Source: CBDUBU01 sp965365465
GTDB lineage: Bacteria; Bacteroidota; Rhodothermia; Rhodothermales; DASSAV01
NCBI GenBank assembly: GCA_965365465.1
Contig: CBDUBU010000053.1
Coordinates: 1-17,696 of the forward strand
Length of the DNA stretch: 17,696 bases
Direction of reading: 5' to 3'
Shown here: positions 1 through 5,851 of the stretch, one piece after another
How positions within the stretch are numbered: position 1 is the first letter of the stretch
Layout: each line of letters begins with the position of its first letter
Position numbers and translations under genes: made by a program
Notes under the pieces: model-generated
The model's input: only the letters and a program-made list of their open reading frames with translations
Database searches by the model: none
What the model was told of the DNA's origin: nothing

Positions 1-63
1 CCGGGCGTCCCTGTCGAGGCTGGCCTGCGGCGAGCCGAGTGGACCACCGTTGAGGTGGAGTAA
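1..63 (+). CDS. C-terminal end of an ORF entering from the left edge
   Basis: Frame 1 is open from the first base and ends at TAA (61-63), giving about 20 residues that end EWTTVEVE. The family cannot be recognised from so short a tail. No ribosome binding site or downstream partner in the same frame is visible. It could be the end of a real gene, possibly accessory cargo given the mobile-element scars to its right, or a chance open stretch. Confidence 0.3.
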   Translation, partial: PGVPVEAGLRRAEWTTVEVE

Positions 64-134
64 CAGGGTCGACGATTCGTCAGAATGCGTAGAGATGTAC
101 CGGGGTATCGCTATGCAGTCAGGGGTGGGTTCGT

Positions 135-177
135 CATCTATAAACGACTTGCGGCATCTATAAACGACTTGCGGCAT
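135..177 (+). repeat. 20-bp tandem duplication
   Basis: The unit CATCTATAAACGACTTGCGG occurs at 135-154 and is repeated without change at 155-174, followed by the first three bases of a third copy. It lies in a non-coding stretch between the left-edge ORF and the GNAT fragment. Perfect identity of the copies suggests a recent slippage or duplication. I see no gene between about 64 and 312. Confidence 0.93.
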
Positions 178-241
178 AACCCGCCACTGCACGCCGACAT
201 GGGGCGTCAGCGTTCTCGGCTCGTTCGAGCGCTGGCGTTAT
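176..241. other. attC-like imperfect dyad (weak)
   Basis: The stretch begins with ATAAC and ends with GTTAT. These outer arms continue imperfectly inward: ATAACCCGCCA on the left against TGGCGTTAT on the right. Inside are a CAGCG/CGCTG arm pair with CTCG/CGAG and a TT bulge, and an ACGCC/GGCGT pair. This resembles the folded recombination sites of integron cassettes. However, the arms do not match the usual RYYYAAC and GTTRRRY cores well, and no integron integrase is visible. The call is tentative. Confidence 0.22.
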
Positions 242-312
242 CATTGCCTCGTCCAACCACCTCGCCGCGTGCTGCGGCTGAGCGCCAATCTGTTATACCG
301 CCCTGGATCTGA

Positions 313-600
313 AACAGGAGCGACCCAGCAGTTCGACGCGATCCCATCGCGCCGCGCCACGCTTCAGCCCTACAGCGCCTCGCTTCCGATCCTGCCATCG
401 GGGCAACATCGAATGTGCCCTCTCCCTATCCCGAAGGCGGCGCTGAGACATGGATCAGCGCCGAATTACGCAAGCGCCAGCAAGGGCAGTCCTATGCCTT
501 TGCTGTGCTTGACGCAGCAAACGAAGTCGTCGGGGTGGTGACGCTTATGGGGGTAGATCGCGAGTCGGGTGCCGCAGGGCTCGGGTATATGTACACTTAG
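313..600 (+). pseudogene. GNAT (RimJ/RimL-type) acetyltransferase fragment
   Basis: The open frame 313-597 translates to a stretch resembling the N-terminal half of RimJ/RimL-type N-acetyltransferases: ALQRLASDPAIGAT, then PYPEGGAETWIS, then SYAFAVLDAANEVVGVV and GVDRESGAAGLGY. In intact proteins this is followed by the acetyl-CoA binding loop and about 60 more residues. Here a TAG at 598-600 ends the frame directly after LGYMYT. The N-terminal strand is also missing: an in-frame TGA lies at 310-312 and no good start is seen, only a GTG at 415. Both ends are therefore broken. GNATs are common accessory cargo, which fits the mobile-element scars around it. I judge it non-functional. Confidence 0.6.
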
Positions 601-607
601 GTGTACA
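590..607. repeat. short perfect inverted repeat at the end of the GNAT fragment
   Basis: TGTACAC and GTGTACA flank the four bases TTAG. The repeat spans the stop codon that truncates the acetyltransferase frame, so it may mark the breakpoint. The DNA to its right (608-648) shows no similarity to the missing acetyltransferase half and has no recognisable gene. Confidence 0.5.
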
Positions 608-648
608 CCACCCCAATCGGAAGCCATTGGCAGGACGTGCCAAAACAT

Positions 649-686
649 AAAAAACCGGCCCTCCTGCTGTCAGGAAGGCCGGTTTT
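649..686 (-). terminator. Rho-independent terminator of the truncated tRNA gene
   Basis: Plus-strand arms at 651-660 and 677-686 pair as AAAACCGGCC with GGCCGGTTTT. Inside them CCTG (663-666) pairs with CAGG (671-674). Read on the minus strand the hairpin is followed by a T run, TTTTTTATG. It sits just downstream of the tRNA 3' end, as expected for a native tRNA terminator. This suggests that the 3' flank of the tRNA is original chromosomal DNA. Confidence 0.75.
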
Positions 687-692
687 AGAGAG

Positions 693-734
693 TCGGGGTG
701 GCGGGATTTGAACCCACGACCTCTTCGTTACCAA
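693..734 (-). tRNA. 3' part of a tRNA gene (attachment-site remnant)
   Basis: On the minus strand this reads as the 3' half of a tRNA: anticodon-loop TTGGTAA, stem strand CGAAG, variable AGGTC, T arm GTGGG-TTCAAAT-CCCGC, acceptor strand CACCCCG and discriminator A at 693; CCA is not encoded. The 5' half is absent. Beyond 734 the expected CTTCG partner strand is missing and the sequence runs into an integrase fragment. The loop as read would give anticodon GGT (Thr). The implied C1-G72 pair and A73 are the bacterial tRNA-Pro signature, so the identity is undecided and depends on where tRNA identity ends. A break in the anticodon loop is typical of crossovers by tyrosine integrases that use tRNA genes as attachment sites. 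Confidence 0.72.
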
Positions 735-1212
735 ATTAGCTCTAAAGATTGAAACGTTCTCCGGCTCCATCTACCTGCGCGACTCGAAGACCGACGCTCG
801 CCCACGCGCCGTGGCCATCGTCGATCCGGTTTGCCGGGCGCTATTGTCCTTGTGCGCTGGCAAACAACCCGACGATCGCGTGTTCTATGGATCTGCAGAT
901 GAGAGGCAGGAGCTTTCAGCATTAATCACGGCCTTCCAGGTACGCTACTGGTTCGAGAAGGCACGCGAGGCGGTCGGTATGGAGCACCTGCGCTTCAAGG
1001 ATCTGCGTAGAACATGGGCAGGCAATGCCGATGAGACGGGCCTGAACCTGGGTCAGATGAAATCCGGTCTCGGGCATGGGCTGGATGAAACCACAGTCCG
1101 CTACACGAACCGACAGGTCACACTCGAATCCGATGCGGCTGAGCGTGTGGCGCGGCAGATGGGATTGTTCTCTTTAAGGAAGTCTTCTACCTCTGAAGAG
1201 ATGTTTTACTAA
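735..1212 (+). pseudogene. Truncated phage-type tyrosine recombinase (integrase), C-terminal half
   Basis: The frame is open from 712 through the tRNA remnant and into protein that matches the catalytic C-terminal half of phage integrases. Visible parts are the beta-hairpin SIYLRDSKTDARPRAVAIVD, the box-II arginine in HLRFKDLRRTWAG, LGHGLDETTVRYTN with the histidine and the nucleophilic tyrosine, and a terminal helix. The N-terminal DNA-binding domain and the first catalytic arginine are missing. The only internal start is a GTG at 811, in the middle of the domain. The usual histidine before the box-II LRR is replaced. The gene is therefore a remnant of the element that used the adjacent tRNA. 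The residue style resembles proteobacterial prophage integrases, which suggests transfer, but this is an impression only. Confidence 0.8.
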
Positions 1213-1261
1213 AGACCACTACCACGAGGGGTATTCGTGCTCGTCTCAGGCCCGACAGCAC

Positions 1262-2827
1262 TCAAAAGCTGTACTGAATACCAAGGTAGAATCGTGGTTT
1301 CGACTGGAAATTGAGTGTTAGATCCTCCTCGATTGCAGCTGTGCCACTGACAGGATCACCGATGTTAAGCTCGGTCAATTCTTTTTTCCATGTCCAGATG
1401 GCGCCGCCTGTCAAAGCCAGGTTGAGAGGCTCCACGAAGCGGAGTCCGAGACCCGCAGCGAGGGTGGGCCTATCTTCTCCCGTTCCAATTCCAATCTGCA
1501 TCAGTGGGTAAACAACACTTCTGGCGTATACTTTGGGAATCAGGTTAAGCATTGCGACCGGGACGAATCGTTGCACGTCTTTGCCGGCTTCGGCAACAAC
1601 GGTCTGCCCCTCGACCTCTTCCGTTCCGAATTTGGGATACGTAAGGTTCGTGTAGAGAAGGCCTGCACTGACTTCAAGTACGACGGGTGAATACTGCCTT
1701 ACACGGATCTTTCCTGTGGATCCTTCTTTCTCCGTCACAGTCAGTTCAAGCTTATCAGGACTGTAATCTATTTTCCTTTCCTTTACCGACAGGGTCACTT
1801 CTTTCATTTTACCAGACACGACATCGACTGTGCCGGCTATGAAGCTGTTCTCTCCTGCTGTGCGCTTGATCAGATTATCCATGTTCTGCAGCAGCTTGTC
1901 AAGTCCAGTAATGAGAGCCTTTCGTTGCGCCAGAAGTACAGTAGTGTTGTCTAAAAACCTTGCCACGACGCCGTTCGTGTACCACCTGTACCGATCACAG
2001 TTGCTGTCCGGCTTCCACTGGTTTCTCAGCGCCTCAGTCTGACTTCTTACGTTTTCAAGAGCCAGCTCAGCATCCCGGTTGCTCTTTTGCAGGTCTTTCT
2101 GAGCACTATCCAGGCTCGATTTTGAAGCTGTCAACTCGTCCATTGTAGAGGCGCTCAACATGGACGAGATAGCATCCTGAACTGTTTTATAAAAGATATT
2201 CGCCGGGCGGTCAGCGTTGTTCTCCGGATCTCCTCTGTAGAACTGAGCATCAGCTTTCTGTAGAGCATCGAAGAAAGAACCACCTTCATCCGAGATACAT
2301 TCCTTTCCCGTGTTGAATATTCCAGCCTTTCCCGTGTTGAAATACTCCAGCCACCATTCGAGAAGATCAGGAGCAAACAGCACCTTATCTATAGATATAG
2401 CATTATTTTTAGCGATAGCAAAATTCTGGGGTTTAGAAGGTGTGCCGCTTTCCTGCACAGCGCCCTGAACGAGTCTCGCGTGCGCAACGACAGACTGTAG
2501 AAATTCGGTTGCGCTCTGGTAGAACGGGTCATCGAGCGCTTTCTCTGAAGTAGAGACGGAGTATTTGACAGGGTTCAAAAACTCAAAAACAAGATTGAAG
2601 CGCTCATCGGTATTGGCGACGGTGGTCATAAGTTCGGGAAGTGATTTCGCGGCGGCCCTGTTGTTTCGCGCATCAATCTCATAGCGAAGCTTCCCTGGAT
2701 TCAATGGATCGAGGGAGAAGAAGATGAAGTTATCCACCTTCGGTGCCTGCAATAGCTCCCTGGTGTCGTCCTGGGCAGCAGCGGGAAGGGTAATGAGGCA
2801 TAGAAAAAGCACAAAGAAGGATTTCAT
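1262..2827 (-). CDS. Secreted protein with coiled coils and a C-terminal beta-barrel-like region
   Basis: The family is not recognised. The 521-aa product starts with a Sec signal peptide, MKSFFVLFLCLITLPAAAQ. Residues about 228-270 and 295-322 look like amphipathic coiled coils. From about 380 to the end alternating strands dominate (SPVVLEVSAGLLYT, MQIGIGTG, LAAGLGLRF, LALTGGAIWTW). The chain closes on FYLGIQYSF, a terminal Phe typical of outer-membrane beta-barrels. I infer an outer-membrane protein with a periplasmic coiled-coil part. The ATG has a GGAG six bases upstream. It is the last gene of the unit that begins with the two lipoproteins, 106 bases after the protease gene, and could be a surface partner or export component. 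That role is inference. Two FNTGK stretches eight residues apart come from a local DNA duplication. Confidence 0.85.
   Translation of the reverse strand: MKSFFVLFLCLITLPAAAQDDTRELLQAPKVDNFIFFSLDPLNPGKLRYEIDARNNRAAAKSLPELMTTVANTDERFNLVFEFLNPVKYSVSTSEKALDDPFYQSATEFLQSVVAHARLVQGAVQESGTPSKPQNFAIAKNNAISIDKVLFAPDLLEWWLEYFNTGKAGIFNTGKECISDEGGSFFDALQKADAQFYRGDPENNADRPANIFYKTVQDAISSMLSASTMDELTASKSSLDSAQKDLQKSNRDAELALENVRSQTEALRNQWKPDSNCDRYRWYTNGVVARFLDNTTVLLAQRKALITGLDKLLQNMDNLIKRTAGENSFIAGTVDVVSGKMKEVTLSVKERKIDYSPDKLELTVTEKEGSTGKIRVRQYSPVVLEVSAGLLYTNLTYPKFGTEEVEGQTVVAEAGKDVQRFVPVAMLNLIPKVYARSVVYPLMQIGIGTGEDRPTLAAGLGLRFVEPLNLALTGGAIWTWKKELTELNIGDPVSGTAAIEEDLTLNFQSKPRFYLGIQYSF
2302..2350. repeat. Imperfect ~24-bp tandem duplication inside the outer-membrane protein gene
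   Basis: CCTTTCCCGTGTTGAA recurs at 2302 and 2326 with near-identical following bases. It encodes two copies of FNTGK, at residues 163-167 and 171-175. The net change keeps the reading frame. It is a minor slippage product within a coding gene. Confidence 0.75.
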
Positions 2828-2933
2828 TGTTGTCTCCAGCTAAAGGATAAACCGTGCGAGGCTGCACAGGTCAGGAGCGCATCAGCGTCTGCATTTCTCC
2901 GTAATACGCAATAGGGGGTGCAGAAAGCACTCC

Positions 2934-4547
2934 TTATCTCAAGTTCATCACATAGCGCACCGCGCTCGCCGCATCCACACAGCCATACCCGAACCTGTCA
3001 GAGCGCCCATTTCGGTAAGCCCCCGAAGGACCAATCTTACGCGCCGTTCGCTGGATGATGTCTTTTATCTGGTCGGCCCGGAGGGTTGGCCTGATAGAGA
3101 GTAGCAGGGCACAGATTCCGGCAACAAGAGGACAGGCACTGGAGGTGCCGCCGAAATCTTCTGTCCAGGGTCCTGTACCATAGCCTGCTTCAACCTGTAT
3201 GCCCATCCGGGTGAAGACCCCGGAGACATCGGCAGTAGCAATGCCCCACCCGCCGGCGCCGCTGGAAGGCGCGCACACAGCAATCTCTTTCCCGAAATTC
3301 GAATAGTCTGATCGCTCGTCACGACTGGTAGTGGCTGCGACGGCAATCACTTCAGGATGAATGGCAAACCCATTTACTGACCCGGCATGGGGAGCATTTA
3401 TATCCCGGTTCTCGTTTCCCACAGCAAAGCAAACGACACATCCAAGACCACCTCTTCCCTCTCGCGCACACCGTGTGATGGCGTCTCGCATCCGGTGAGA
3501 GAGCACGTAGTGTCGTGCTCGCGCTCCCCAACTGCAACTAACGACCCATGCTCCTCGCGTTTTTACATAATCGAACCAGCGCACGACCTGGGCGTCCGAT
3601 AGTTCGTTGCCCCATCGGACAGGCATCAGGCGGCATCCGGGCGCAGCGCCGACGATTCCGAGACCGTTGGCGTTGCCGATGGCGACGCCCGCGCAGGCTG
3701 TGCCGTGCCAGTCTCCTTCCCACACCCCTCTTGTAGGATTCCAGAAAGGATAGGAAGCACTAAACTCCGGCTCTGGATTGATTGTATTACGCTTGAAATC
3801 AAAAGGCGCTATGACCTTTCCGGCGCCATTTAGATCAGGGTGCGTCAAGTCAAAACCGTCGTCAATGACAGCCACCACGACCGCGGGAGATCCCAGGGAT
3901 GAACTTTCCTGCCATGCCGCGATGACGCGTGCGTCAGCGCCGGCCTTGAAACCAAAGGAAGTTCCCCGGTGGAATCCCTGATTGCGGAGATGCCACTGGT
4001 GATTGAGCAGTTGGTCCTGGGGAAGCAGGAAGGTCGTCAGGTTGCCGGGGGTCGCCAGATCTGGCTCTGCTACGTCAACCAGGTCTGACTGCTGTAGTGC
4101 TTCGGCAACTTTGACGGGATTCGGCGAGTGCGGCGTTACCTGTGCGATGAGTTTTCGCTCGCCGAGCGCTTCTGCGATGCTCAGGCGATACCGGTCGAGC
4201 AACTCCTGGCACGATGCGAGGGGTGCATCTTCCTTAAATACCACGTACACCTGTCCTGTCGGAACGAACGGCGCCTGATCGTCCGAGGTGAAGTAGACGT
4301 GGGAGCCGACGGAGACGGCGGGGCTGGCTCTTAGCATGTCCAGCTTTTCGTCTACCTCCTTCCGTGAGCCTTCTACATGGATGACGTTGAACCCGCTGAG
4401 CGCCTCGAGCGTGGGAACCTCGCTCATGGCGGAAAGCGTTGCCGCAAGCTGTGGACCCATGCCGGGTGCAGCTTTCACAGCCACCGTGTTTTCACTTTTC
4501 CTCAAGGTCAGGTTCTGCCCACCATACTTGATTGTCGTTTCTTCCAT
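2934..4547 (-). CDS. Subtilisin-family (S8) serine protease without a signal peptide
   Basis: The 537-aa product has the full subtilase core: Asp229 in VAVIDDGFDLTHPDL, His281 in DWHGTACAGVA, oxyanion Asn378 in FAVGNENRD, and Ser469 in FGGTSSACPLVAG. The N-terminal ~170 residues look like two tandem I9-type prosegments (about 12-86 and 96-165), the second ending DLVDVAEPDLA. No signal peptide or membrane helix is seen, so the enzyme is probably cytoplasmic or uses another exit. That is unusual for a broad-range subtilase and fits a maturation protease acting on a dedicated substrate. The ATG is preceded by GAGGAG at nine bases. The gene lies 164 bases after the lipoprotein pair. S8 proteases serve leader removal in some RiPP clusters, such as cyanobactins. 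That role here is inferred from context. Confidence 0.92.
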   Translation of the reverse strand: MEETTIKYGGQNLTLRKSENTVAVKAAPGMGPQLAATLSAMSEVPTLEALSGFNVIHVEGSRKEVDEKLDMLRASPAVSVGSHVYFTSDDQAPFVPTGQVYVVFKEDAPLASCQELLDRYRLSIAEALGERKLIAQVTPHSPNPVKVAEALQQSDLVDVAEPDLATPGNLTTFLLPQDQLLNHQWHLRNQGFHRGTSFGFKAGADARVIAAWQESSSLGSPAVVVAVIDDGFDLTHPDLNGAGKVIAPFDFKRNTINPEPEFSASYPFWNPTRGVWEGDWHGTACAGVAIGNANGLGIVGAAPGCRLMPVRWGNELSDAQVVRWFDYVKTRGAWVVSCSWGARARHYVLSHRMRDAITRCAREGRGGLGCVVCFAVGNENRDINAPHAGSVNGFAIHPEVIAVAATTSRDERSDYSNFGKEIAVCAPSSGAGGWGIATADVSGVFTRMGIQVEAGYGTGPWTEDFGGTSSACPLVAGICALLLSIRPTLRADQIKDIIQRTARKIGPSGAYRNGRSDRFGYGCVDAASAVRYVMNLR

Positions 4548-4711
4548 GACGTATCGCTCCTCGATTCATGTGATCTTTCAGAGGCATGATCCCGCGAGAC
4601 GGAACGGGAGTTAACCGATATCCTGATTCCAGAGGCCGCGGAGCAGATTCACCGTTTCTTGTGTTTTTTGCACTTGGGCAGCAGGGTCGGCGCCGCTGTT
4701 TCGCAGAGGGG

Positions 4712-5158
4712 CTACTGTCTTCTCATGGAAAAACTTCCTTCAATGCCTTCCGCGCAAGGGGCTGAATAGATGCCTTTGGCCAGGTCGGGATCATTTCCGT
4801 CTACGTGCCCGGATCGACCGCATGAGCGATCAGAACGGAAGTAGAATCTGCTTTTCCTTATTTCGAAGTCTTGCAGGCGTTCACGGGTGAGGCTCTCAAT
4901 TCCACCGAGGGGGAACCGGGTATTATCACAGTGCTCCGTGCCTTCCAGCGTTCCCTGCAGCCTGTCCCCATTCGATACGATGATGACTTTTGCTGTGCCT
5001 CCGCAGAAGGTGCCTGTGGTCCGATCCTTCCAACTATCCGTATAGAGCCACGTACCTGCCAGGTCGGCATCGGGAGCATCTTCGGGAGGCGTCGTGACGA
5101 AATCGCATCCTGAGATGATTAAAATGCCCCCGAAAAGCAGCAGGATGCTGTGCTTCAT
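4712..5158 (-). CDS. Small Cys-containing lipoprotein, lipocalin-like layout
   Basis: I chose the ATG at 5158, giving 148 aa, because it begins a lipoprotein signal (MKHSILLLFGGILIISGC, lipobox Cys18) and has GGAGG upstream. It overlaps the stop of the preceding gene as ATGA. A longer frame from 5230 would put non-signal residues ahead of the lipobox. The mature part is strand-rich: DLAGTWLYTDSW, AKVIIVSNGDRLQGTLEG, then FYFRSD and GIYSAPCAEGIEGSFSM. This layout recalls small lipocalin-like domains, but I cannot assign a family. Four further cysteines (52, 77, 113, 135) could form two disulfides. It is translationally coupled to the other Cys-rich lipoprotein and lies in the unit carrying the subtilase. 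The function is unknown. Confidence 0.85.
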   Translation of the reverse strand: MKHSILLLFGGILIISGCDFVTTPPEDAPDADLAGTWLYTDSWKDRTTGTFCGGTAKVIIVSNGDRLQGTLEGTEHCDNTRFPLGGIESLTRERLQDFEIRKSRFYFRSDRSCGRSGHVDGNDPDLAKGIYSAPCAEGIEGSFSMRRQ

Positions 5159-5631
5159 AACCCGCCTCCGCAAGGCCATATGGTGAGCGTCTTGCAGGAA
5201 GATCCACCGAAAGAAGGACTGTTGCTGCAAAGCTGATCTGCCTTTTGCAGCTCGCCCATCATGGTTTGTCGTGCATAAGTCGCTTCATCTGGTAGACCCG
5301 TCTTGGCGTAGGAGGCAGCGGCCCAGGCATAGAGCGCCGCCGCAGCTACGTAGGTGTCTCTCATGCAGCCGTTTCCAACGGCTACCTGAGGCGGCCTTCC
5401 GTCGGAGCAGTATCTGCAAGACGGAAGGGACCACGAGCCGACCCGACTGAGCAGATAGTTGGCTTCCTTGTCGTAAGGCAGCACATACGTCTGCTCTTCT
5501 CCTTGTACCTCTCCTGGCTCCTCTCCTTGTTCAACCAGGTAATCGCAACCTGTATTTCCAACTGCGAGAAGCAGCATCCACAAGAAGTAAAGAAGAATCA
5601 GTGAACGCCGCCTGAAGTTATGGATACGCAT
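5155..5631 (-). CDS. Cys-rich lipoprotein with a Ser/Cys/Gly-rich tail
   Basis: The 158-aa product has a lipoprotein signal ending LLAVGNTGC (Cys29), followed by an acidic linker (EQGEEPGEVQGEEQ). The mature domain holds CRYC (72, 75), Cys89, an Ala-rich helix (AAAALYAWAAASYAK) and a tail with Cys135, Cys146 and Cys154. The tail ends SFGGSSCKTLTIWPCGGGL, dense in Cys, Ser, Thr and Gly. Six non-lipobox cysteines allow three disulfides. In a cluster with a YcaO cyclodehydratase the tail also looks like possible heterocyclisation substrate, which is inference. The ATG has a strong GAGGAGGG at six bases. It is the first gene of the second transcription unit, downstream of the shared 30-bp element and a hairpin that may control its ribosome site. 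No known family was recognised. Confidence 0.83.
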   Translation of the reverse strand: MRIHNFRRRSLILLYFLWMLLLAVGNTGCDYLVEQGEEPGEVQGEEQTYVLPYDKEANYLLSRVGSWSLPSCRYCSDGRPPQVAVGNGCMRDTYVAAAALYAWAAASYAKTGLPDEATYARQTMMGELQKADQLCSNSPSFGGSSCKTLTIWPCGGGL

Positions 5632-5635
5632 AGCA

Positions 5636-5688
5636 CCCTCCTCTTTCGTTTAGATCTGACGTTGGAGGAGTGCAGGATGCGCTCCTCC
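5636..5688 (-). promoter_or_regulatory. 5' leader hairpin with anti-Shine-Dalgarno strand
   Basis: In the transcript GGAGGAG (5688-5682) can pair perfectly with CTCCTCC (5670-5664) across an 11-base loop. The same CTCCTCC strand contains CTCCTC, complementary to the GAGGAG of the ribosome site at 5636-5647, seventeen or more bases downstream. The two pairings exclude each other: the upstream hairpin would free the ribosome site and the downstream pairing would mask it. The complementarity is seen directly. Regulation is inference. Confidence 0.45.
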
Positions 5689-5703
5689 TCTCTTCCGGTG
5701 GCT

Positions 5704-5709
5704 AGTTTA
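5704..5709 (-). promoter_or_regulatory. Possible -10 box of the lipoprotein-protease unit
   Basis: TAAACT on the minus strand (5709-5704) lies 22 bases downstream of the 30-bp dyad and about 73 bases before the first ATG. The other copy of the dyad has TATCCT at nearly the same spacing (23). No convincing -35 is seen, as expected if an activator bound at the dyad recruits polymerase. This is a tentative reading; the organism's consensus is not known to me. Confidence 0.33.
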
Positions 5710-5730
5710 CCCTTTCTCCGCGCCCCTGAC

Positions 5731-5760
5731 CTGACGTGTTCGCGTGATTTGCCGTGACGC
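5731..5760. promoter_or_regulatory. Shared operator-like element, copy A
   Basis: This stretch holds TGACGT (5732-5737), GCGTGA (5742-5747) and TGACGC (5755-5760). Copy B at 13181-13210 has half-sites at exactly the same offsets, and 22 of 30 positions are identical. GCGTGATTT is shared without change. The site ends 99 bases upstream of the lipoprotein ATG (5631). I infer a binding site of the cluster's NarL/FixJ regulator that coordinates both units. Confidence 0.55.
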
Positions 5761-5806
5761 ACATACGCTATTCGATGCCGGGCGCGGCCGCCATGACGGA
5801 GGCGCT

Positions 5807-5837
5807 AAATGGAAATCCGGCTGTGAACGAAAGCCGG
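5807..5837 (-). terminator. Weak terminator after the sensor kinase gene
   Basis: Minus-strand arms CCGGCT (5837-5832) and AGCCGG (5822-5817) flank a nine-base loop and are followed by ATTTCCATTTA. It lies 15 bases after the kinase stop codon. The T tract is interrupted, so termination would be weak. Confidence 0.35.
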
Positions 5838-5851
5838 TGTATACATCACAG

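Noticed and set aside
85..312. Plus-strand 75-codon frame over the tandem repeat
   Set aside because: It spans the 20-bp duplication and the attC-like dyad and shows no protein-like pattern.
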